Shown piece after piece: positions 36,336-47,700 of a stretch of DNA of 64,000 bases; position 1 is the stretch's first letter, and the number at the start of each line of letters is the position of its first letter. Position numbers and translations under genes: made by a program. The notes under the pieces were generated by a model. The model did no database searches. It saw nothing but the letters and a program-made list of their open reading frames with translations, and had not been told where the DNA came from. Source of the stretch: Eupeodes corollae (taxonomy: Eukaryota; Arthropoda; Insecta; Diptera; Syrphidae); assembly GCF_945859685.1 (NCBI RefSeq), contig NC_079147.1, positions 253,756,572-253,820,571 of the forward strand, read 5' to 3'.

Positions 36336-38032
36336 AACTTGTAATTGTTTCTTCGTGAAATTTTAAACGTTGATTGTAGAGAGATGCTGAGAATATGGAA
36401 AGATCACTTCTCCAAATTATATAACGGCGATGACGAACCGAATTCCGCTGTAAGGGAGATAGAACCACTCAACCTCGGCGATGCCGATCAACAATTCCGC
36501 CTACCCGACCTTGACGAAGTGAAGATAGCTATATCTTAACTTAAGTTAAACAAAGCTGCTGCAGCTGAGGGCATCGCTGCCGAACTATTCAAAGCAGCAA
36601 GCGATGACTTGGTACGGATCATGCACCAACTCATCTGCAAAATATGGTCGGAAGAAAACATGCCCGATGAGCTGAATATCAGCATAGTGTGCCCGATACA
36701 TAAGAAAGGAGACCTTCTAAACTGCTCCAACTACAGAGACATCAGTCTCCTTAACATTGCGTATAAGATCCTCTCTGCCGTATTATGTGAACGTCTAAAG
36801 CGCATCGTCAACAACCTGATTGGTCCTTATCAGTGTGGCTTCAGACCAGGAAAGTCCACTATCGACCAAATATTCACCCTACGGCAGATCTTGGAAAAAA
36901 CCCAGGAACTTCAAATCGTAAACCCACCATCTCGTATGACAGCATCTATAGGGAAAAGCTCTACAGAGCAATGTCTAGTTTTGGCATCCCTGTTATCCGT
37001 TTATGCAAAATGACGATGGAGAATGCACGCTATTCTATCAATGTCGGAAAAGATCTCACCTATGCATTTGGTGTCAAAAAAAGTTTTAGACAAGGCAAAG
37101 CACTGTCATGCGACTTCTTCAACATCGTTTTGGGAAGAATTGTGCAAAACTTAAGCGTCAACACTAGAGGCACAATCTTCCAAAGATCCATCCAATTACT
37201 TGGATACGCAGATGATATTGACATAATTGGAAGATCAAAGCGTGATGTCAGTGGAGCGTTTCTGAGCATTGCGACGGAAGCGAAGAAGATGGGTTTAGTG
37301 GTCAATGAGGGCAAGACCAAGTATATGCTGTCATCAAAAAAGGACACTGAACGACGACGTCTAGGACAAAACGTCACCATGGACAGCTATAACTTTGAGG
37401 TAGTTAAGGACTTTGTCTACCTAGGCACCGCTATTAATGTAGACAACGACACCAGCGCTGAAATCAAACGAATAATAACTTTTGCAAATCGCTGCTTCTT
37501 TGGACTTAGAAGGCAATTGAGAAGTAAAGTCCTCTCTCGAGCATGTAAAACCACCATCTATAAGACCCTCATCATCCCGGTTCTCATTTATGGCGCTGAG
37601 GCCTGGACCCTGCCAAAGAAAGATGAGAGTGTCTTAAGATGCTTCGAGAGAAAAATTCTTCGGGTGATTTTTGGTCCCGTACGCATAGATGGAGAATGGA
37701 GGAGAAGATATAACGACGAACTGTACGGGCTGTACAGCGACACTGACCTAGTTAGCAGAATTAAAGTCCAACGGCTTGGATGGCTAGGTCATGTAGAGCG
37801 AATGGAAATCAACGCTCCAGCCCTGGAGGTCTACGAATCAAATCCCGATGGACGGCGCAGTAGAGGAAGATCGCGACTCAGGTGGCGCACCCAGGTGGGA
37901 GAGGACCTCAACCAACTTGGCTTGTGAAATTGGAGACAGCTAGCTAGGGACCGAGCTGGCTGGAGACGCTTGTTGGTTGATGACCAGGTCCGCCCCGGAC
38001 TGTAGCGCCACCTTAAGTAAGTAAGTAAGTAG
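36336..38032 (+). mobile_element. RTE-like LINE, 5'-truncated, (taag)n tail
   Basis: The copy begins downstream of the endonuclease (RIWKDHFSKLYNGDDE near 36390) and ends with ggactgtagcgccacct (37997-38013) and a short tandem tail taagtaagtaagtaag (38014-38030). A short microsatellite tail instead of poly(A), together with QGD/YADD-type RT motifs, fits the RTE clade. Relatives are at 62140-63435 and 55773-58255. Confidence 0.7.
36390..37990 (+). pseudogene. Reverse transcriptase of the RTE-like LINE
   Basis: The fingers and palm run from about 36540 (EGIAAELFKAASDDL), through SNYRDISLLNIAYKIL and CGFRPGKSTIDQIFTLRQIL (to about 36895). A frame change near 36905-36930 leads into DSIYREKLYRAMSSFG. 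The motif usually read as RQGDALS is RQGKALS near 37090. The box YADDIDIIG is intact (YADD 37205-37216). A long open stretch follows to a stop at 37925, with GHVERM and GRRSRGRSRLRW near the end. Stops at 36538 and 37925 and one frame change inactivate it. Confidence 0.75.
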
Positions 38033-38239
38033 ACTTAATGATGTCTAAGCGCATGTTACTGCTAAAACTAAAGGTGTTGCTGATGTTAAGTGTTCGGCAG
38101 ACGATTAAAGATCATGACTTTGACGATTTGTTGTTCCAACATGACTGCACAATAAGCCAAACAATTTTTTTGGGACGCATCCATTTCAGACAAAAATCAT
38201 AACAGGTTATCGATTTTGCGGTTTTATAAGCTTCGTATG

Positions 38240-38546
38240 AAAGTATGACATTTACGAAAATGGAATGCATAATTATCGCACAAAGCATAAAAATTGATTG
38301 TTATGTAAGCAATTGGCTAAATTTCGAAGAAATTTGAAGAAACTGGATAGGTTACAGAGATTGTAGTAAATGCGCATCATCGTTTTGTTCGTACCACTGA
38401 AAATATCGCTGCTGGTCAGTGAAAGTGTTGCCCAAGACACTAATGTGTATATTCCTCGTTGTTCTCAGGAATTTTCGCTGTCTTACGGCACATTATGGCG
38501 TATTTTGCGTTTGGTTCTACACATACATCCATTTAAAGTTCAGCCA
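38240..38546 (+). pseudogene. Mariner-like transposase, N-terminal piece
   Basis: The plus strand gives a helix-turn-helix-like segment (SNWLNFEE near 38310), then TTENIAA and SESVAQDTNVYIPR (38395-38450), then SLSYGTLWRILRLVLHIHPFKVQ ending at about 38546. This matches the N-terminal half of DUF4817-type mariner transposases, but is a different family from the two intact-length copies. The next part of the protein appears at 40556. A further scrap with LLFQHDCTISQTI (38130-38165) lies upstream, out of order. Confidence 0.6.
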
Positions 38547-39037
38547 GGGCAATCGATTGGAATTCCGGGCCTGAGACGGACAAATTTTTACCATTTTTTC
38601 AAAGTTGATGCCTATTGATATGGTACATTCTCATTGCAATTACGAATAGAAGGAAGTACAAGTATTTGAAGCTATGTATTTTATATTATCACAATGTTTT
38701 CATCAGAGTTGGGTTGCTTTCAATGAAATATTTTTTTTTTAATAACGAGTTTTCCTAACTTTCTGAGCAGAAACACAGCTTATAATTTCATCGAAATTGA
38801 ATTTCCTTGTCAAAGGTGCTTTGATGCATAGTGTACCAAGTCCGGAAACACGATCTTGTGATGAACGATGGAAATTCTCTGGCAAGGACGCTTAATGAAA
38901 ATTCGGCACTAGCAACGGTTACAGGTATGGTGAAAAACACACGGAGAGCAACTCAAATATTAGGAAAAATCGTCTAACATCTGTCAGAATAAATAGCATT
39001 GAACAAATTGGCGAAAGTTTTGCTTCAAATTGAAATC

Positions 39038-39529
39038 CTAAGCACCTGGCACATTTTTGGCAATATCAAATATATGATCGTTCCATAAAAGGTGATCTGT
39101 GATACACATATCAAGTACTGACAGTTGATTAGTTTCTTGGATGCAAGTGCCACTCATAGATAGTGGCATCAGGAGTATGTTACGCTTTAACGACAGGAGA
39201 CAGCATTGAGTTTTCGAAGCATTAAATTCTAAACGGTTTTTGATTCCCCATTGGACAATGCTGTCAAGATCAGAATATAACGAGCTTATCATACGCTGCC
39301 GTTGAAAATCCACATCCGAAGGACAAGAATGTGAATCTATAAACGAGTATGAGAAGCTGAGGGTACTGTCGTCTGCGAAACAGTTTAATGGATTAGAAGT
39401 GACAGACAAAAGATCATTTATAAAAATAAGGAAGAGAGTCGGAGACAAAGCGGAGCCCTGGGGGACACCAGCATTTATTTTATGGATTTCAGACTTGTAA
39501 CCATCCAATACGTTAGACAAATTTTTCAT
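39038..39529 (-). pseudogene. Jockey/CR1-like LINE fragment (RT palm)
   Basis: An open stretch of 163 codons on the minus strand contains INAGVPQGSALSPTLF and an intact FADDSTLSFSYSF box (FADD at 39368-39379). The thumb segment IVQWGIKNRLEFNASKTQC follows. It is the same family as 24440-25840 and 45286-47230. Both ends are truncated. It lies between the two halves of the degraded mariner. Confidence 0.7.
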
Positions 39530-39845
39530 GGTTTCAAACCAACGATAAATTCTTTATGTTATTGAATCAACTGTGATGCAATTGAAACAGCCGTCTGTTT
39601 TAATTTGCCCTCCGACTCCTCGATTTTCTCCAAAATGTCTCTTTAATTGAATTTTTCGGTTCGATGAGAACAATTCTGGAACATCCCCCAATCCAGTAGT
39701 AATTTCTTTGCATTCAGATACAATTTGATCCCATCCGTTTCGAATAATGTTTTAATCGGTCAAAATTTCGAATTTCAACGTCATGTTTCTGGCATGAAGA
39801 ATGATTCTTCTTTCATTTAAAGCTCTAACAACCTGGAGCCAAATA

Positions 39846-40171
39846 AGGTCCGTAAAGCTGGAAACACCACAATCGAATTTCGAAATCTCAATGAAGGAGT
39901 GATTTAGTGCTCTTTTTGTGCTAATTTAGTGCTCTTATCCCGACTTGGTTCATTACATTTTTTTTCCCTCATCATCAGTTTTTTGAAATTATGAATTTAA
40001 AGGTGTGTTGTTTCCAGCTTGACGTCAAGCTGGGAACGCCACAAGTTTGAGGGGGAAGAGATTTTTGAACCAAGTCGGGATTAGAGCACTAAATTAGCAC
40101 AAAAAGCCCTAAATCACACCATCATTAGAATTTCGAAATTTGATTGTGGTGTTTCCAGCTTTACGGACCTG
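39846..40171. mobile_element. 326-bp hairpin MITE with 8-bp target duplication
   Basis: The two arms (39846 inward and 40171 inward) match for about 130 bases; both begin aggtccgtaaagctggaaac. The centre is a perfect 20-bp palindrome (40014-40033). The exact duplication gccaaata flanks it at 39838-39845 and 40172-40179. Eight-base duplications are typical of hAT and P superfamilies. The end (C)AGGTCC is compatible with hAT, but this is inference. No coding sequence. Confidence 0.8.
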
Positions 40172-40179
40172 GCCAAATA

Positions 40180-40555
40180 GAAGACATCAGGACGCATACA
40201 AATTTGTGCATATATTTTAAAATGCCATTTGAATCTCTTCAGGGGTTAAATTAATATCAACTAAGTCTATTAATGATTTTCTAAGGTTTTTCAAATGGTT
40301 TCACTGCCCCAATTCTAGCTGACCATCTTGTATCGGAATCAACTTATTAAAACTTTCTTTCAATAGTTCAGAGTTGCCCAATATTTCATTAAATATTAAA
40401 AACATTTTACGCCACTAATAATCATTGGCCAAGATCTACAATCTTGTGACCGATAGATTAGTAAATAACATGCGAACAGGGACCCAATTATGAAAGAATG
40501 AATGATTTTAAATTTTGGGCCCTGGGAGATTTTTACCTTCCCCCCACGATGGGTC
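40180..40555. other. Spacer between MITE and mariner piece
   Basis: AT-rich, nothing recognised. Confidence 0.45.
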
Positions 40556-40925
40556 TAAATCCAGCTCACACAACAGCTGAAGCCAGTTGACGATTTCAAA
40601 CGTCGGACGGCGATTTTTCGAGCAAAATTGTTTTCAGCGACGATGCACAAAATTGTCCCATTTGGGGTTCTGAAAATAATCAAGTAATTGAAGAGAGGAA
40701 ATAACATCTACAAAGAGTCACTGTTTGGTGCGCTCTTTGGTCCGGTTCCAGTGTGATTTGACCTTACTTCTTCGAAAACGACGATGGAAAAACTTCCACC
40801 GTCAATTCGTAGCGTTATGGTCATATGATAACCGCTTTTTTTTCCCTATTATTGAAGAATGTGGCGTAGAGACTTTTTTGGTGATGACGTGAAAGTTTAC
40901 TTTTAAAACCGCAAAATGGATAACC
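40556..40925 (+). pseudogene. Mariner-like transposase, DDE piece
   Basis: The plus strand starts with IQLTQQLKPVDDFKRR (about 40560-40610), which is the segment expected right after the piece ending at 38546. FSDDAQNCPIWGSENNQ with the first catalytic Asp follows near 40640-40680, then VTVWCALWSGS and PYFFEN (40710-40780). The rest is heavily decayed. The continuation across 38546/40556 suggests one element split by about 2 kb. Confidence 0.55.
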
Positions 40926-43861
40926 CGTTTTAAAATAAAATTGTATTAAAGTCGCTAAAATGATTGGTTCGTGATATATTTTGGATTAACCAAAATGTTC
41001 CCTTCTTTTAAATTACCTTAGCAAAATAAAACACTTACTTACTCACTTTTCTTAAAAGTCCCACCTCTCTTTGTCATTATCTGTATAAAAAAAATTATTT
41101 GAAATCGATAACTTCAAAACTCTCTTATAATTTTTTAAAGATTTAGAATTCTATTTCATCTTTAGTTTTCGTTAGAAATGTTTGATCATAGTTTTCAAAA
41201 AATGTAAACTATGTTTCAGCTTTTGAGATAAACTTAGGACCGGACATTGACATTTTAAGTTCGTTTAAAATCTCGAGTCTGAATTTTTGAAAGAAATGTT
41301 TTTTTTTTTAGAATGTTCAATTACGCGCCACTTTTAAGTTTCGAATCTGTGTTCTTTCTCTTTGGACCTATAAATTTTCGTTGTTTTTTATGATAAAGTA
41401 ATTTTTTCTGACCCTGCCTAAATTTCTTATATCAAATAATTTGGTTAATATGACTTTGAATTCTCAAAAATATGGTAACCCTTCTTATGGATGTAGAATT
41501 AGCTGACTTGGGAGTAAATTGTTGATTATTATTTTATACTTTTTATAGAAACCGGAAGTGATGTCCTATTAAAGTGAACATTGTGTGTGTTGTATTTGTA
41601 TGATCCTTTGATGAGAATGTTCGTGTAATACTCTTTGGATGCAATGAAGTCTTGATGAATTTAATTAATTGACCACCCAACCGGACATTTTATGCAACAT
41701 CCATGCTTCGACAATATATATGCATGTATGTGGTATATAACGGTATCTAAATTACATGCATTTACGAAGGTTAATGTGGTTGATTTTGACTTGATTTTCG
41801 TAAAATTTAATTACGTTTATAGAAACAATAGTCAAACCAATATAAACGGATGTGGATTTTAAAGAAGGGTTTGGGGGGGGGTAGGGTGGTGATGATACTT
41901 GACTAATTATTGGTTGATTTTGATTAAGCTTCATACAAAACCACAATGATATTGCGATTGAAATTATTGTCTTGTCTTTTTGTTTGTGTCTTATGTGAAT
42001 TTTGAAGGATAAACAAACAACTAATGAGCTGCGAATTGATTTAAATAGACCTTGGATTTTAATAACATCAAGAACTTTACAATTTTCAAAAATATTTGGA
42101 ATTCAAATCAAACCAAAAAATGTATGTCTATTCAGAGATGTCCCTCGTATTGCGCATCAAACAAAGTGTGAGGGAGTGGGAGTGAGGTGAACAATTTGTA
42201 TTTTATTTTAATAAAAACCTCAAATCACCATGAAGCCGAATAAAATCTAAGTGTATTGATATCATTTTATATGTTTTAAAATATTCAAAAAACGTTAAAT
42301 CATTTCTTTCTAAGAGTTCCATTTGTCAGTTTTTGATATTCATCTGAAAAAGGTTTCAAATTTCTTTGCGAATATAAATAATTTACATTCAAGTTGTTAA
42401 ACCCTACCTTTTAAAAAATCGAATTGGATTTTGACATCATTTCAATATAATTTTATCCCTTTTTTCAAAAAAAAAATAATATACAAAAATATTCTCCGCT
42501 ACCCACGACAATCATCAGGTCGTTATAAAAAAGTTATGTTAATGTTAAGTTGAGGTAACATCATGAAAGAAAATCCACACCCTAAAAGCTTTTGACTCTA
42601 AGGTAGGTAGGTGGGGATGAGTTAAGTATATAAGATGTTTTTGTGTTCAAGTGTTATAAATCATTTGTTGGTTGCGTGAATTTCAATCCGCAAAACACCT
42701 TAAAAGTTCAATAAACACACTCGTAAATCATATCCTGTTACATAGCTTCCTTTTTATTAAGCCAAAAACGGAGCAACCATAAGACTTACCTACCATAAAG
42801 GGGTTGTGTGTACAATGACACTAAGGAGGTGTAAGGCCTGTACCTTTTTGAACTTGCAAGAGTTAACCTCAACGCAGATCAAGAGTTTAAAATTATTTCA
42901 TAACAGGTAAGAATTGTGTTGTTGTTTTAATTTCTCTGCGGTGTCTCTATGTGTCTTCAAGTTACACAACAGAGACCAGAGGGTGTTTCTGTTCTCGTGG
43001 TTTTCAATGGCATATAACTGTTAATTAAGTTTTTAATCTCTTTCTCGTGCCTTGATGTTACCGTTATACCATTACCGCCACACGCAAACAAATTAATATA
43101 GAAAATAAAATTAAATGAAGCATAGACTATGAATATGAAGCCTTAAATAAATTATGAAATTTTTGTTTTAATTTTATTTCTGACAAATTCCTTTTAAATA
43201 AATGTTAATGGCTGCAATTTAACTGTTGGTATGAAGATACTAAAGGCTAAATGAAATGATATTAAAATAAATTAAAACAGAGATTAAAACAATAATTATG
43301 ACCATAACCAAACAGATCACATCAGCTAAGCTGTAAAATCAGTTTGTTGAGAATTTTAATGGCTTTGAAATGTGTTCTAAGGATTTCGATTTTAATTGTA
43401 TAGTTTTCGGTTATTTAATTTGCTGCTGGGCTTAATTGTTAAACATTGGTTGGTACTTTAGCTTGAAGGTAATATTCGGATTGGTAAGAACATTGAACTC
43501 AGGGTTAATACTGCATTGAGGAAATTATGCAACATTTCAAACTTTGAAAATATATTGTAGTTGAAATAATATTAATTTACTCAAAATACTGTAGGTAAAG
43601 AACCTTTAACACAAAATTCCTTACATAAAAAACTACTAATGGTTAAACCACTGTCAATTAACATTTTTGTTTTTAAACAAAAGATATCATCACAATTTTT
43701 CATTTACGACAGTACATGTATAAATATTTTTCTAATTAGTGAAATATGGTTTTTTAATTGATTATTTTTTTAAATTCTAAAACACTTGTTGAGGTGAAGA
43801 ATTTTCAGTGACAGTCTTTCAATCTACGATATTCTAAACAACAGTAACAGTATTTTTAAGT
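40926..43861. other. AT-rich region with a foldback scrap and a G-rich tract
   Basis: At 40963-41110 a minus-orientation scrap of the foldback inner arm is seen (ttggttcgtgatatatttt, attatctgtataaaa). A G-rich tract lies at 41867-41890. No gene is recognised in the remaining sequence; ORFs there are short and lack motifs. Confidence 0.45.
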
Positions 43862-44421
43862 AGAGGCTGAGATGTGACCCCACTTCCATTCCCGTCTGTC
43901 GATTTGGTCTGCATAAAAGGTTTGAAGGTTTTCGTTTTTTAAAGTTGTCGCTTGAATTGTTCTTAAAAATTTTAAAATTAGCAACAATATTTTGCTTTAA
44001 TGAAATAGTTAGATTTCGAAATCTATTTTTGCTAACGAGATTTTTAGTCGAAAATTGGTTTTAGTAAGATTTAATAAATGTTTTTATTTCTCATATGAAA
44101 AAAAATACAAATTGGATAAATGAAATTCATTTGAAGTCAATGGGTTCTATCGTTAAGAAGATGTCGAAAACCGAACATTGATTTTTACTAAATTTACGTA
44201 CTTTATTTTGTAGATTTTATTTTATTTTATGAAAACCGGACTGTTGGATTTTTATAATTTTGCGAAATGTCGTAAACTATATTTTCTGTGAGATGAAATT
44301 CTTAACAAGTTTATATTGTTTTTCTTTTGGTTTTATTTTTTGTAATAAAAAACTGTCCCTTCGATTTTTCCCAAAATTTTACCAGAAGGCAAAAACGTTA
44401 TTCGTCATTGACCCAAACCAT
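43862..44421 (-). mobile_element. Foldback-like element, fragment (hairpin module plus repeats)
   Basis: The minus orientation shows the conserved module (43862-43917, with gtctgtcgattt) followed by repeat-unit sequence up to about 44400. The arm expected beyond it is missing. The fragment directly abuts copy D. Confidence 0.55.
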
Positions 44422-45285
44422 AAACTTCCCATGGGAAGTTATTGTATTGGGTCCAATTTGTCAAATTGAAAATTTTATCATTTCTCGACGTTTTAAGGTC
44501 CCTAGAGTCGAAAAAAAAGATTTTAAGAAAGATGTATGTGCGTGCGTGTGTACATAGTTCAAGAACCAGTACAGATATGGACTTCAAATAATTTTTTTAT
44601 ACAGATAATAATGAAGAAAGATGCAGAAAGGGCTCCCAAGAAAGCTGCAGTTTAAAAAATAGCTGAACATTTTGGTTAATCACATATATTTCTCACGAAC
44701 CAAAAACGCTAGAGATATCATTAAAATTTTGAAACAAAACCTAACAAAAACATTACTCAAAGTTGGTAAAATTGAATTTCGACTCAAATATCTTATCAAA
44801 AACATGATATTATGGGTTTAAATTTATTTTAACTTATAAGAAATATTGTTTTGAACATTCGGAAAAATTTTAAGAAAAATCAAATAGAGAGTTTTTCTTA
44901 CAAAAAAATATAAACCTAAAAAAAATTATAAAAGTTAGTAAAAATTGATTTTCGAGTCATATAACTTTCCAAATCTTTAAGCCATTGGCTTTGAACTAAT
45001 TTTTTTCTTAAGAAATATTGTTCTTAAAATTAAGTAGTATCTTAAGAAAAATCGAATTGACAGTTTAAAAAAAATAAAAACCTAAAAATAATTAACAAAA
45101 GTAGGTACAAATTGATTTTCGACTTAGAGACTTTTCAAAACTTAGAGATTTTGGCTTGCATCTAATTTAAGCTTTTGAGAAATATTGTTTTGAACATTCG
45201 ATGCCATCTTTTAAAAAATCGAATGGAAAGTTTTTTAAGAAAAAATAAAAACCTAATAAGCATTTATAAAAGCTCGTAAAATTGA

Positions 45286-47230
45286 CTCCATTCAAAGAAT
45301 TGTTGCCCATTATCCTCACACTGAAATCGTCATTACGGGCGATTTCAATGTACACAATTCTTCTTGGCTTCGTTATTCTGGCCAGCCAACACCGGAAGGA
45401 AGGTATGTTGAGATCTTTGCTGAGTTAAATCAATTTACTCAGTTTGTCGATGGTCCTGACGTTGCAGGTGAATCCTCCAAAACCCTAGATTTGTTTTTTA
45501 CCTCTGACCTAAAAGCACATCAGACCATTGAATCGTATCTGTGAAATTCTCATGCCAAAAAAACCCAGTTAAAGAAAAAACTCCTATGAAAACCGTTTGG
45601 CAATATGAGAAAGCCAACTGGGACTGTCTCAATGAATTCTTCAGGAACTTAAACTGGTCACAATGCTTCCTCGATAGTGAAGTGGATGAAATGGTAACAA
45701 ATTAAATTCGTTGTGGAATGAGAAATTTTATCCCGAATAGGGTGAAATCTTTCAAACCCAAAGAGAACTCATGGTTTGATTCGAGCTGTTAAAAGGTTAT
45801 CAGGTTCGGAGATGTAAGTTTCCGTTGTTATAAAGCCAACCCGACTGAAGAAATCCGGAATCGCATGATCAGAAATTAAGGCAAAAAATACTACAATGTC
45901 CAATGGTAGTAAACATTTCTGGTCATTTGTAAAAAACGTACGAAACACCACGTCATCCTCGGTTCCAACGCTCGTCCACAATGACACTCCCTATATAAGC
46001 TCGATTGATAAAGCCAATTTGCTTGCAGCTCATTTTGCTGTTAATTCGGCGCTACCGGAGAGTGCTCTGATTCCTCCTGTTCTTGAGAGCGTAAATGATT
46101 CTATGGGACGAATGTTTTTTCGCATTCGTGCAGTCGCAAGAGTACTGAAAGACCTTGACATACACAAATCCGCTGGACCGGATTGTTCTGAAGAGTTGTT
46201 CTTCAACGCTGGCAAAACCACTGCGTACGCTTTTCCATCTGTCCCATTTTACAGGTCTATTCCCGAGTGGATGGAAAACTGCATTTGTCCAGCGTGTCCC
46301 TAAAAAAGGCAAATCCTCCTCCTCCTCAAACTATAGTCCCATTGCACTTACGTCCCTACCCATCCTTGTCCTTCAGATGTGGAACTTCAACGGCAGCGTA
46401 TGATAAGCTCATTTAATTCTGATCTTGACAGCATTGTCCAATGGGGAATCAAAAATCGTGTAGAATTTAATACTTCGAAAACTTAATGCTGTCTTCTGTC
46501 GTTAGAGCCTTGCTCACCCCCGATGCCACTATCTATGAGTGGCACTTGCATCCAGGAAACCAATCACTATCCAGTACTTGGTATGTGTATTACAGATCAC
46601 CTCGTATGGAATGATCACATAATCGATATCGCTTAAAATGCGCTAGGTGCTTACGATTTCTCCGACGATCCCCTTCTGATCTGGCTATAATCTTACAATC
46701 TTTCATCCTTTTAAAGCTTGAATATAATTCGCATATCTGGGCAGGTGCCCCCAAAACAAGTTTAAATCTTTTGGATAGAATTCAAAAAAGGGCTTTAAAA
46801 ATGATAGGTGACAGAACTATAATCAAAACATTTACATCGCTAAAACACCCCCGCAATGTTTCATGCCTTTCGTTGTTTTATAGATATTTTTATAAACAAT
46901 GTTCTGTTGAACTAGCCAGTTGCATTACACCCCTTAAACAATTCAGCTGTAATATTTTCACGGCTAGGAATGCTCATCAGTCTTCCCTTGAGCTCAATTT
47001 CGGGCGTTCTGTCAAGTATACAGATTCTTTCTTAAATCGCACATCGAGAATGTGGACTGCTTTGGCCAACTCTGTTTTTCCCTGTCATTTTGATGTTCAG
47101 AAGTTTAAGAGCAATGAGCACCGGTGTCTGCTTTTAAATCCTTCCCTATTTTCCTAACGCTCGCACTGTGTTTGAATATAAACATATAAAGTTTACTAAT
47201 AACCCCTTGAATGCTTGTGAATTAAAAAAA
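45286..47230 (+). mobile_element. Jockey/CR1-like LINE inserted in foldback copy D
   Basis: It is 5'-truncated in the endonuclease (EIVITGDFNVHNSSWLRYSG near 45325-45385, SSKTLDLFFTSD near 45480-45510). A linker region (45896-46200) and decayed RT follow: SAGPDCSEELFF near 46165 and IVQWGIKNRVEFNTSKT near 46435-46485. The long C-terminal frame 46771-47157 contains MDRIQKRALKMIGD, SCLSLFYRYFYKQCS and FLNRTSRMWTAL. The 3' end is an A-run at 47223-47232. The RT palm with the active-site box is deleted near 46380. Confidence 0.7.
46771..47157 (+). pseudogene. C-terminal domain of Jockey/CR1-like LINE Pol
   Basis: A continuous 128-codon frame. It carries the segments usually seen after the RT thumb in this group: IQKRALKMIGDRTI, SLKHPRNVSCLSLFYRYF, CITPLKQFSCN, ELNFGRSVKYTDSF, RTSRMWTAL and a terminal VQKFKSNEHRCLL. 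The same region is present, more decayed, at 24959-24468. Its exact function in the element is not known to me. It ends 60-70 bases before the A-run tail. Confidence 0.65.
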
Positions 47231-47700
47231 AATGATTTTTCGACTAAAATGTCTCTTCAAAAATTAAAAATATGGGTTTCAAACTTATTTTATCTCATAT
47301 AAACATTGTTTTCGACATTCAGTGAATTTTAAATAAAAGTCATCAAACAGTCCTTTTTTAAATAAAAAAATAAAATGTTCAAAAAACAGTAGGAACATTT
47401 GGTAAAAATGATGTTCGGTTCTTGACACAAACCTTTTAATGCAACACAAATCGACAGACGTGCTGGGAAATCATCAGTGTGGGTCGCATTCCCAGCCTCC
47501 TTTATTTTAGATATAAAATCATTTTTGTTTCGTTAAATATTCGAGCAGTTAGTTGGATTTTTTTTTTAAATACCTGTTTGGTATCACGTCATGATATTTA
47601 ATTAAAAAAATTAGTTCAAGTCTCTAGGGTTATTGGTTCGTGAGATATTTTAGGTAAACCAAAATGTTCACCTTTTTACTTGCTACTTATAGGAACTGTA

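Larger units (their letters stand above)
44422..47700 (+). mobile_element. Foldback-like element, copy D, interrupted by a LINE
   Basis: It starts with the palindromic tip aacttcccatgggaagtt (44424-44441). It continues through the arm (tagagtcgaaaaaaaagat, gttcaagaaccag, ttatacagataataatg) and about three repeat units (44750-45285). After the LINE it resumes with tgatttttcgactaaaat at 47233, then the hairpin module (47442-47500) and part of an inverted inner arm (47580-47700). Confidence 0.7.
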
